Positions 8,315 to 14,909 of a stretch of 23,970 nt of DNA are shown here, piece by piece. A program made the translations under genes and the position numbers. Location: assembly GCA_964487545.1 (NCBI GenBank), contig CAZARI010000042.1:1-23970 (forward strand), given 5' to 3'. Within the stretch, counting starts at the first letter, position 1; each line of letters begins with the position of its first letter. The stretch comes from SKUL01 sp964487545 (GTDB taxonomy: Bacteria; Bacteroidota; Bacteroidia; Flavobacteriales_D; SKUL01). A model generated the notes under the pieces. It was not told the DNA's origin. It ran no database searches and saw nothing but the letters and a program-made list of their open reading frames with translations.

Positions 8315-8557
8315 ATGAAAACAATGTCAGAAGTTAAATCCCACATCGATTCATTTACCCGTCCAAGTGGCTACAACCACTACGCCTGGCGTGCGGTTAA
8401 AAAATTGGCCTACCACGCCTGGGAGTGTTATTTGGAAAACCGCAGCTTTACCCATTCGGCAAGTTTTCTGTGTCGTGAGTTTTACCTGATGGTGCGAAAA
8501 GAGGATGGCGAGTTTGTAATTCCCAACTGGAAGATGAAACATTTTTACGATCTTTAG
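8315..8557 (+). CDS. Small hypothetical protein, 80 aa, aromatic- and His-rich
   Basis: Not a family I recognise. Possible starts are the ATGs at 8309, 8315 and 8324. I choose 8315 (MKTMSEVKSHIDSF) because it gives the same operator-to-start distance as the gene at 7805. The protein is short, basic and unusually rich in Tyr, Trp, Phe and His (GYNHYAWRAVKKLAYHAWECYLENRS), with one likely amphipathic helix in the middle and a KMKHFYDL end. No signal peptide or membrane segment is seen. A small nucleic-acid- or protein-binding protein is possible but unproven. The CoA-binding protein gene follows after 24 nt and may be co-transcribed. Confidence 0.7.
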   Translation: MKTMSEVKSHIDSFTRPSGYNHYAWRAVKKLAYHAWECYLENRSFTHSASFLCREFYLMVRKEDGEFVIPNWKMKHFYDL

Positions 8558-8581
8558 TAGGAATCTAAATTTGGTAAGGCA

Positions 8582-8947
8582 ATGGCAAAAACAGTAGTAA
8601 TCGGGGCTTCTACCAATCCCGAGAGATATGCATACCTCGCTGTGCAGCGGCTAAAAAAACACGGCCATGAGGTTGTCCCGGTTGGTCGTCGCGAAGGGGA
8701 GATAGAGGGGGTTCCAATCCAAACGGGTCAGCCACCTATCAACAACGTGCATACGATTAGTTTGTATCTGGGCGCAAATAATCAGCCGCCGATGTACGAC
8801 TACCTGTTGTCGCTGAAACCCAAACGCGTCATTTTTAATCCCGGCACGGAAAACCCCGAGCTCAAGCGAAAGTTGTTGGAGCAAGACGTCGAAGTGCTCG
8901 ATGCATGCACGTTGGTGTTGCTTTCTACTGGCGATTTTGATCGGTAG
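8582..8947 (+). CDS. CoA-binding domain protein (YccU-like, Rossmann fold)
   Basis: 121 aa, the usual length for stand-alone CoA_binding_2 proteins. It begins with a Rossmann nucleotide-binding loop, VVIGASTNPERYAYLAVQRL (residues 4-23), and HGHEVVPVGRREGEIEGVPI follows. The central strand carries TISLYLGANNQP, and the C-terminal part carries KRVIFNPGTENPEL and VEVLDACTLVLL, where Cys108 sits in the position typical of the family. These proteins resemble the CoA-binding domain of succinyl-CoA synthetase, but their cellular role is not established. The gene lies 24 nt behind the 80-aa gene and ends 36 nt from the convergent aminotransferase. Confidence 0.88.
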   Translation: MAKTVVIGASTNPERYAYLAVQRLKKHGHEVVPVGRREGEIEGVPIQTGQPPINNVHTISLYLGANNQPPMYDYLLSLKPKRVIFNPGTENPELKRKLLEQDVEVLDACTLVLLSTGDFDR

Positions 8948-8983
8948 AGTTTCACTGCGACGAGCGGGTAGTGGACAATGAAA

Positions 8984-10177
8984 TTATGCCGACAACGCCG
9001 CAGCAATACTTTCGTTGATTTTTTGAGCGGCAAATTCAATTTCCTCTCTGGTCATAATTAGCGGAGGTGCCAACCGGAAACTGTTGTTGCACGATAGAAA
9101 CCAAAACGTAATAATTCCGTTTTTGAGGCACTCGTGGTAAATTTTATGTACCTGTTCAAACGATTCGAACTCAACAGCCAGCATCAGTCCTTTTCTTCGG
9201 ATTTCTTTAATTGCCGGATGATTGAGTTTTGATTCCAAAAGTGCCCCTTTTTCTTCACAAGTGTCAATCAGCTTTTCATCCAGCAGCACGTTGATTCCAG
9301 CCAGTGCAGCAGCACAACTCACCGGATGTCCGCCAAAAGTGGTGATGTGACCGAGCATGGGGTTGTGCGTCAAACGGCTCATAATCTCTTGGGACGATAT
9401 AAACGCACCCATGGGCATTCCCGCGCCAAACGCCTTAGCCACGGTCATCACATCTGGAACAATACCGTAGTGTTCAAAAGCAAACATTTTTCCGGTGCGC
9501 CCCATGCCAGTTTGAATTTCGTCGAGGATAAGCAGTGCACCGGTTTCGCTACATTTTTTGCGCAGTGCCAGCATGAATTCCTGTGTCGGAATCCGGATTC
9601 CCGCATCGGCCTGAATGGTTTCCAGAATCACGCCTGCCGTTTGGTGGTCGATCAGTTCAAGATCTTCGAAATGGTTCAACCGGATATGATAGACCTCAGG
9701 AAGTAGTGGTCGAAATGCGGTTTTTTTCTTCTCGTTTCCCGAAACACTTAACGATCCGTGCGTGCTGCCGTGATAAGCTCCGGCAAATCCAATCAGTTTC
9801 GTCCGGCCGGTATATCTTTTGGCCAGCTTTAGAGCGGCTTCGTTGGCTTCTGTTCCCGAATTCACATAGTAGATGCAATGGAGCGAATCGGGCAGAAGCT
9901 CACGCATTTTCATCGCCAGTTCCACCTGCGGAGCCTGAATGTATTCGCCGTATGGCATGGCGTGCAGGTATCGGTCACACTGGTTTTTTATGGCTTCAAC
10001 CACCTTTGGATGCCGGTGCCCTAGGTTGGTGACCGCCAGCCCCGAAACCAAATCGATGTATTGTTTTCCATCGGTATCGGTCACCGTAATTCCTTCGGCT
10101 GAGGCAATTTCAATGCCCATCGGATGGGCGGTGGTTTGTGCCTGAAGCTCCAAGAATAGCGCCCTGTTTTTGCTCAT
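8984..10177 (-). CDS. Class III PLP-dependent aminotransferase
   Basis: 397 aa from the ATG at 10177 (MSKNRALFLELQAQT). A TTG at 10210 in the same frame would overlap the upstream gene and is less likely. Features of the acetylornithine/ornithine/4-aminobutyrate aminotransferase group: NSGTEANEAALKLAKRYTG (106-124), AYHGSTHGSLSVSG (134-147), ILDEIQTGMGRTG (217-229, Asp219 for the PLP ring nitrogen), VAKAFGAGMPMGA (246-258, Lys248 the likely Schiff-base lysine) and TTFGGHPVSCAA (279-290). The family transfers an omega- or alpha-amino group to 2-oxoglutarate. The exact substrate cannot be assigned; no arginine or ornithine genes are nearby. It is the last gene of the minus-strand transketolase operon, 16 nt after the C-subunit stop. 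Confidence 0.9.
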   Translation of the reverse strand: MSKNRALFLELQAQTTAHPMGIEIASAEGITVTDTDGKQYIDLVSGLAVTNLGHRHPKVVEAIKNQCDRYLHAMPYGEYIQAPQVELAMKMRELLPDSLHCIYYVNSGTEANEAALKLAKRYTGRTKLIGFAGAYHGSTHGSLSVSGNEKKKTAFRPLLPEVYHIRLNHFEDLELIDHQTAGVILETIQADAGIRIPTQEFMLALRKKCSETGALLILDEIQTGMGRTGKMFAFEHYGIVPDVMTVAKAFGAGMPMGAFISSQEIMSRLTHNPMLGHITTFGGHPVSCAAALAGINVLLDEKLIDTCEEKGALLESKLNHPAIKEIRRKGLMLAVEFESFEQVHKIYHECLKNGIITFWFLSCNNSFRLAPPLIMTREEIEFAAQKINESIAAALSA

Positions 10178-10193
10178 TTTTGCAGAATTTGGC

Positions 10194-11150
10194 TTATCCT
10201 TTTCGGGCAATGACCCGTTCTACAGCGCGCACGACATCAACAGTGCTCAGTCCGTATTTTTCCATCAACTGGTCGGGGGTGCCGCTCTCGCCAAACGAGT
10301 CGTTCACGGCAACATATTCCATCGGCGTAGGTTGTTTCATGGCCAGCAACTGCGCAATGCTGTCGCCCAAACCACCGTTTCGTTGATGTTCTTCGGCAGT
10401 GACCACACAACGCGTCTTGCTCACCGATTTCAATACCGCCTCTTCATCAAGGGGCTTAATGGTGTGAATGTTAATGACCTCAGCGCTGATTCCTTTTTCG
10501 TGGAGTTGTTGTGCCGCTTCGATCGATTTCCATACCAAGTGCCCGGTGGCAAAAATAGTAACGTCTGTTCCTTCAGTGAGGTGCAGGGCTTTGCCGATGA
10601 TAAACGCTTGGTTTTCGGGAATGAAAATCGGCATTTTAGGACGTCCGAAGCGCAGATAAACCGGTCCTTCGTGATCGGCAATTGCAATGGTAGCGGCCTT
10701 GGTTTGGTTGTAGTCGCATGGGTTAATGACCGTCATTCCAGGCAGCATTTTCATTAGGCCAATATCCTCCAGAATCTGGTGTGTTGCACCGTCTTCACCC
10801 AAGGTCACTCCGGCGTGTGAGGCGCAAATTTTCACGTTTTTTCCAGAATAGGCGATACTCTGGCGTATTTGATCGTAAACTCTTCCGGTTGAGAAATTGG
10901 CAAAAGTGCCGGTAAAAGGAATTTTGCCGCCAATGGTCATTCCCGCTGCAAGTCCCATCATGTTGGCTTCTGCAATTCCTACCTGAAAAAAGCGATCTGG
11001 AAAAGCATCTTTAAAGGCGTTCATTTTGAGCGAGCCGGTCAGGTCGGCGCAAAGAGCAACTACATCGGGGTTTTGTTTTCCGAGTTCCAGCAAGCCATCG
11101 CCAAATCCCGAACGGGTGTCTTTATTACCGAGCACTTCAAATATTTTCAT
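10194..11150 (-). CDS. Transketolase, C-terminal subunit (pyrimidine-binding and C-terminal domains)
   Basis: 318 aa, about half of a full transketolase, as expected for the split form. Residues about 10-170 form the pyrimidine-binding domain: CADLTGSLKMNAF, then VGIAEANMMGLAAGM with the ThDP-activating Glu61, and HAGVTLGEDGATHQ (112-125) with the substrate-contacting His124. Residues about 190-318 form the C-terminal domain (GTDVTIFATGHLVW, VINIHTIKPLDEEAVL). Together with the N-subunit encoded at 12526-13371 it makes ThDP-dependent transketolase of the non-oxidative pentose phosphate pathway. It starts 5 nt after the VWA gene stop and is followed 16 nt later by the aminotransferase. A 1-deoxyxylulose-5-phosphate synthase is excluded by the split and by the transketolase-type motifs. 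Confidence 0.94.
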   Translation of the reverse strand: MKIFEVLGNKDTRSGFGDGLLELGKQNPDVVALCADLTGSLKMNAFKDAFPDRFFQVGIAEANMMGLAAGMTIGGKIPFTGTFANFSTGRVYDQIRQSIAYSGKNVKICASHAGVTLGEDGATHQILEDIGLMKMLPGMTVINPCDYNQTKAATIAIADHEGPVYLRFGRPKMPIFIPENQAFIIGKALHLTEGTDVTIFATGHLVWKSIEAAQQLHEKGISAEVINIHTIKPLDEEAVLKSVSKTRCVVTAEEHQRNGGLGDSIAQLLAMKQPTPMEYVAVNDSFGESGTPDQLMEKYGLSTVDVVRAVERVIARKG

Positions 11151-11155
11151 CGATT

Positions 11156-12526
11156 CTATAGTTTGATATTGGTTGACGATCCAGATCGAATCGTAAATTC
11201 TTGTTCTCTGCTGTAAATGGTTTCTTTTGAATTCCTTGATCGGTACACCACTTTGTAATTTCCCGGGAGCAAGTTGTACTGTGAATTGGTGGCGTTTTCA
11301 GTCAGGTCGCAAACCCAGTTCATTTGCCCTTTGCTGAGCTCAAAAATACTACCGTAGCCCGGCGATGAAAGTGATAGGTTGATCACTCCCGGCTGGGGAA
11401 TTTCCACCGTGGTGGTATGACTTTGGTCGATATTTACGTCGGTAATGGACAGGCGTGGTAGCGAGAGCACTTCCAGATCATAAGTACCCACCAAGTATTT
11501 TTCCTGCTGATTAAATTGCTGAACGTGAAGGGTTTCTGATTTGCCTTCTTGCCGGATAATGGCCTGATACTCCACACCGCGGTTTCTACCGGCAACCTTT
11601 AACTCGAGAGTTCCCTGCGGTGATTCAACACCGATGATATTATGGATTCCCGGAATGATTTTAATGTTTGACTTTTCGACTGGTGGAATGGTGTGCACTT
11701 TAATGCGATAGTTGATCACCGGGTCGATGTTGAGCGTGTCGGGATTGCCTTTATGGTTGAGGGTGTGCACAAGGTGCCAAACGGCTTCGTCGGTATCCTG
11801 ATTGTAAAGGCTCACTGCAACATCAGTTTCGGTAGGTTTTCCGTTGATGTTAAGCAGGTTGATTTGCGACGTGGTGCTGTTCAGTGCTTGCGAAATGACA
11901 ATTTCCAACACGGTGCGAAACGTGGCTTCATTGGTGGCGTCATAATAATTACCCACACATTCAAACGTACTTTTAAACCCTTCGTCCAAGCCGATACCGA
12001 TTACAAAAGGCTTCAGGATGACGTTTCTTTTTTGCAGCGATCGCGACACTGCGCACGGGTCACCATCGCACGCTTCAATGCCGTCGGTAATCAGAATGAT
12101 AATATTTCGGCAGTCTTTGCACGGCGGAAAATCCCCACCTGCTTTTTCCAGTGACCGTGCAATGGGGGTGGTCCCTTTTGGGTTAATTTCTGAAATGACC
12201 TTTTTAATTCGTTCGTGGTTGTACTTGCCAAACGGTACTTCAAGTCGGGTGTCTTCACAATCCTGATTTCCCGCACGGATGGGAGTCTGATGGCCATATA
12301 CGCGCAGGGCGAGTTCCAGATTTTTGGCCGAGGCCAGTTCGTCCATGCTCTGGTGCAGCAGTTCGCGGGCAACGTGTATTTTGCTGTTGGTGTCCCAGCG
12401 TCCGTTCATTGAATTGGATGCGTCAAAAACGAAAAGAATGCGGGTTAGCGGTTGATCCTGTGCCAGGGTCACCCCGGTCAGCATCATCGCCATTATCATC
12501 AGCAGATATTTAATTTGGTTTTGCAT
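11156..12526 (-). CDS. Exported von Willebrand factor A (VWA) domain protein
   Basis: 456 aa from the ATG at 12526, which shares one base with the stop of the transketolase N-subunit gene (TAATG). A longer frame reaching into that gene has no credible N-terminus. Residues 1-23 form a signal peptide (MQNQIKYLLMIMAMMLTGVTLAQ). The VWA domain (about 29-215) has a complete MIDAS metal site: D35-x-S37-x-S39 in FVFDASNSMNG, T120 in KGTTPIARS and D148 in IILITDGIEACDGD. Cysteine pairs around 136-158 suggest disulfides. The C-terminal half is beta-rich, with PEGA- or carboxypeptidase-regulatory-like strands (NPDTLNIDPVINYRIKVHTI), and has no membrane anchor. It is likely periplasmic or lipoprotein-free secreted, binding a protein ligand through the metal. 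Its place between the two transketolase genes is odd. Confidence 0.88.
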   Translation of the reverse strand: MQNQIKYLLMIMAMMLTGVTLAQDQPLTRILFVFDASNSMNGRWDTNSKIHVARELLHQSMDELASAKNLELALRVYGHQTPIRAGNQDCEDTRLEVPFGKYNHERIKKVISEINPKGTTPIARSLEKAGGDFPPCKDCRNIIILITDGIEACDGDPCAVSRSLQKRNVILKPFVIGIGLDEGFKSTFECVGNYYDATNEATFRTVLEIVISQALNSTTSQINLLNINGKPTETDVAVSLYNQDTDEAVWHLVHTLNHKGNPDTLNIDPVINYRIKVHTIPPVEKSNIKIIPGIHNIIGVESPQGTLELKVAGRNRGVEYQAIIRQEGKSETLHVQQFNQQEKYLVGTYDLEVLSLPRLSITDVNIDQSHTTTVEIPQPGVINLSLSSPGYGSIFELSKGQMNWVCDLTENATNSQYNLLPGNYKVVYRSRNSKETIYSREQEFTIRSGSSTNIKL

Positions 12527-13371
12527 TAATAATCGCCGAGCGTTTCGGGCAGTTGCTGCAGCGCGCGCTCCAGTTGTTCGTCGTTGGGCGCAATGCCGTG
12601 CCACTCGTGGGTTCCTACCATAAAATCAACACCTTGACCCATTTCGGTTTTCATCAATATCATCACGGGCTTTTCTTTACCGGTTAATGTTTTGGCCTTG
12701 TTCAATCCATCAATCACTGCCTGCATGTTGTTGCCGTCCATTTCCATTACTTCCCAACCAAAAGCAGACCATTTTGCGTGCAAGTCACCCAGCGACATTA
12801 CTTCTTCAACATCGCCGTCAATCTGCCGGCCGTTGTAGTCAATGGTAGCAATGATGTTGTCCACTTTGCGGTGAGCAGCAAAAATTGCGGCCTCCCAAAT
12901 TTGACCTTCTTGCAATTCTCCATCTCCGTGCAGCGAGTATATTAGATTTGGATCATTATTCAGCTTTTTAGTGAGCGCGGCACCCAATGCAACCGACAGC
13001 CCCTGACCGAGCGACCCCGATGCTATTCGTACCCCAGGAAGTCCTTCGTGCGTGGCCGGGTGGCCCTGCAAACGGGAATCGATTTTGCGGAAAGTGGAGA
13101 GTTCACTCTCGTCGAAGTATCCGCTGCGTGCCAGTGAACTGTAAAACACCGGTGAGATATGTCCGTTGCTCAGAAAAAACAGATCCTGATCTTTACCGTC
13201 CATATCAAAAGGTTGGGGTTGGTGTTTCATCACCTCAAAAAAGAGCGCCACGAAATAATCTGCACAGCCGAGCGATCCACCCGGATGACCTGAATTTACC
13301 GCATGAACCATTCGTACAATGTCGCGTCTTACCTGAGTTGCTGTTTGTTGGAGGGTCGTCACATCTGCCAT
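12526..13371 (-). CDS. Transketolase, N-terminal subunit (ThDP diphosphate-binding)
   Basis: 281 aa, the N-terminal half of a split transketolase, starting at MADVTTLQQTATQVRRDI. Conserved signatures: NSGHPGGSLGCADYF (26-40, His29), FLSNGHISP (66-74, His71), QGHPATHEGLPGVRIASGSLGQGLS (102-126), and the ThDP motif from HGDGELQEGQIWEA (148-161) to IDYN (177-180), with Gly149-Asp150-Gly151 and Asn180 as metal ligands. It pairs with the C-subunit at 10194-11150. It is the first gene of a four-gene minus-strand operon and overlaps the VWA start by one base, so translation of the two may be coupled. A -7 element lies 25 nt upstream in the region shared with the divergent ychF. Confidence 0.94.
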   Translation of the reverse strand: MADVTTLQQTATQVRRDIVRMVHAVNSGHPGGSLGCADYFVALFFEVMKHQPQPFDMDGKDQDLFFLSNGHISPVFYSSLARSGYFDESELSTFRKIDSRLQGHPATHEGLPGVRIASGSLGQGLSVALGAALTKKLNNDPNLIYSLHGDGELQEGQIWEAAIFAAHRKVDNIIATIDYNGRQIDGDVEEVMSLGDLHAKWSAFGWEVMEMDGNNMQAVIDGLNKAKTLTGKEKPVMILMKTEMGQGVDFMVGTHEWHGIAPNDEQLERALQQLPETLGDY

Positions 13372-13396
13372 GAAATTGAGTTATAAAAGTTTGATG

Positions 13397-13404
13397 CAAA
13401 ATTA
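13397..13404 (-). promoter_or_regulatory. -7 promoter element for the transketolase operon
   Basis: On the minus strand the sequence reads TAATTTTG (TAnnTTTG), 25 nt before the ATG at 13371. It lies in the 233-bp divergent region between the transketolase operon and ychF. Confidence 0.45.
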
Positions 13405-13456
13405 GTACAAACTGTAATGGCAGGCGGTAAAATATACACGAGTTTTGAAGACCAAT

Positions 13457-13465
13457 TGTGGATAA
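13457..13465 (-). promoter_or_regulatory. Consensus DnaA box
   Basis: TGTGGATAA on the plus strand is TTATCCACA on the minus strand, a perfect match to the E. coli R1-type DnaA box. It lies within the intergenic region between the transketolase operon and ychF. No cluster of further boxes or AT-rich unwinding repeats is seen nearby, so this is a single site and not an origin. Confidence 0.4.
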
Positions 13466-13562
13466 TCTTTTTGATGCTGCCGCACTAATTTATACCTCAA
13501 AACGCGGTGTGTTTGGGTAAATTGTTAATCGGGGTTGGTTCGACAATTCAGTGGCGATGAAA

Positions 13563-13574
13563 TTAACCGGTTAA
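13563..13574. promoter_or_regulatory. Perfect 12-bp palindrome TTAACCGGTTAA upstream of ychF
   Basis: A self-complementary 12-mer with an A/T-rich surround, ending 7 nt before the TACTTTTG -7 element of ychF. It therefore overlaps the place where the -33 box should be. It could be an operator, but no regulator is indicated. Confidence 0.4.
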
Positions 13575-13581
13575 ATTGCTG

Positions 13582-13589
13582 TACTTTTG
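13582..13589 (+). promoter_or_regulatory. -7 promoter element for ychF
   Basis: TACTTTTG fits TAnnTTTG and lies 15 nt before the ATG at 13605, again implying a very short leader. Confidence 0.5.
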
Positions 13590-13604
13590 CGCAAAAATTG
13601 AATT

Positions 13605-14702
13605 ATGGCTTTGAAATGCGGAATCGTCGGATTGCCGAATGTGGGTAAATCCACGCTGTTTAATTGCTTGTCCAACGCCAAAGCGCAGGCAGCGAATTTT
13701 CCATTTTGCACCATCGAGCCCAACGTCGGGGTGATAACCGAGCCCGACGAACGACTGAATCAACTGTCCGAATTGGTTAAGCCCGAGCGCGTATTGCCTA
13801 CCACCATTGAAATTGTGGATATCGCCGGATTGGTTAAAGGCGCTAGTAAAGGCGAAGGGCTTGGCAATCAGTTTCTTGGAAACATCCGCGAAACCAACGC
13901 CATCATTCACGTATTGCGCTGCTTCGACAATGACAATGTAGTGCACGTCGACGGATCGGTTAACCCCATCCGCGACAAGGAGGTGATCGATACCGAGCTG
14001 CAGCTTAAAGACCTCGATACCGTTGAAAAAGCAATCAACACCGTGCAGCGCGCAGCAAAAACTGGTGATAAAGAAGCCCAGAAAAAGTTTGCAGTGCTCG
14101 ATAAAATCCGAAAGACCCTGTTGCAAGGCAAGTCGGCACGTGTGGTAGCCCTCGAAACCAGTGAGGCCCCATTTATGGCCGAACTTCAATTGCTAACCGC
14201 CAAGCCGGTGCTGTATGTATGCAATGTGGATGAAAGTTCAGTGATTTCGGGAAACACCCACGTGGAAGCAGTGCGTGAAGCAGTGCTGGAAGAAAATGCA
14301 GCGGTCATTATCATCGGTGCAGCCATCGAAGCAGATATCGCTCAGCTAGAAACTTTTGAGGAACGAAAAGAGTTTCTCGAAGATCTCGGTCTCAAAGAAG
14401 CTGGAGTAAACAAATTGATTAAAGCGGCTTACCAACTCCTCGATTTACAAACGTATTTTACCGCAGGAGTGAAAGAAGTGCGCGCATGGACCATCCACAA
14501 AGGAGATACCGCTCCGCAGGCGGCCGGAGTAATTCACAGCGATTTCGAAAAAGGCTTTATTCGCGCTGAGGTGATTTCTTTCGGTGACTTCATCCATTAC
14601 GGGTCAGAAGCAGCCGTGAAAGAAGTCGGTAAAATGCGTGTTGAAGGAAAAGAGTATATTGTGCAGGACGGAGATATCATGCACTTCCGGTTTAATGTCT
14701 GA
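13605..14702 (+). CDS. ychF: Redox-regulated ATPase/GTPase YchF (Obg family)
   Basis: 365 aa, the standard length for YchF (about 363). P-loop GLPNVGKST (9-17), the switch region FCTIEPNVGVI (34-44) typical of YchF, and DIAGLVKGASKGEGLGNQFL (72-91) are present. The base-specificity motif is NVDE (207-210) instead of NKxD, which fits the known preference of YchF for ATP over GTP. A helical coiled insertion lies at about 128-175, and the C-terminal TGS domain covers about 280-365 (FTAGVKEVRAWTIHKGDTAPQ). The protein associates with ribosomes and has been linked to stress responses; its precise role is unsettled. It is probably transcribed alone from its own promoter, divergent from the transketolase operon. 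Confidence 0.97.
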   Translation: MALKCGIVGLPNVGKSTLFNCLSNAKAQAANFPFCTIEPNVGVITEPDERLNQLSELVKPERVLPTTIEIVDIAGLVKGASKGEGLGNQFLGNIRETNAIIHVLRCFDNDNVVHVDGSVNPIRDKEVIDTELQLKDLDTVEKAINTVQRAAKTGDKEAQKKFAVLDKIRKTLLQGKSARVVALETSEAPFMAELQLLTAKPVLYVCNVDESSVISGNTHVEAVREAVLEENAAVIIIGAAIEADIAQLETFEERKEFLEDLGLKEAGVNKLIKAAYQLLDLQTYFTAGVKEVRAWTIHKGDTAPQAAGVIHSDFEKGFIRAEVISFGDFIHYGSEAAVKEVGKMRVEGKEYIVQDGDIMHFRFNV

Positions 14703-14811
14703 CTTGTTTTCGACATAAAACCTGTCAGCCGGCAGTGTGCTTTCTGAATGGAACCCACACAATTTACGGCTGTTGTTAGCGTACTTCTTTGCAGAAGATT
14801 TCAGAATCGGC

Positions 14812-14820
14812 TGTGGATAA
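14812..14820 (-). promoter_or_regulatory. Consensus DnaA box upstream of parE
   Basis: TGTGGATAA on the plus strand is a second perfect TTATCCACA on the minus strand, 90 nt before the parE start at 14910. It is in the same orientation as the copy at 13457-13465. It lies in the 207-bp gap between ychF and parE, where no good TAnnTTTG element was found. Confidence 0.4.
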
Positions 14821-14909
14821 TTTCTCTGTGTGACACCCAGAAATAACTGCTTTATAGCCTATTTTTAACGCGTTGCAAATGCGTGTCAACACCCACAACA
14901 ACCACGATT

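Noticed and set aside
12527..12604. N-terminal extension of the VWA protein into the transketolase N-subunit gene
   Set aside because: The extension is Arg/Ala-rich shadow sequence; the signal peptide starts at the ATG at 12526.
10194..13371. Split 1-deoxyxylulose-5-phosphate synthase or pyruvate dehydrogenase E1 halves instead of transketolase
   Set aside because: The GHPGGSLG, QGHP and GDGELQEGQIWEA signatures in the N-half and GEDGATHQ in the C-half are of transketolase type.
14700..14727. Interrupted hairpin (TGAC..GTTTT / AAAAC..GTCA) at the ychF stop codon
   Set aside because: 4 bp plus 5 bp with an internal mismatch and no U-run; a functional terminator cannot be supported.
13374..14909. 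A replication origin around ychF because of two DnaA boxes
   Set aside because: Only one box lies in each gap, 1.35 kb apart, without an AT-rich unwinding element or dnaA/dnaN nearby.
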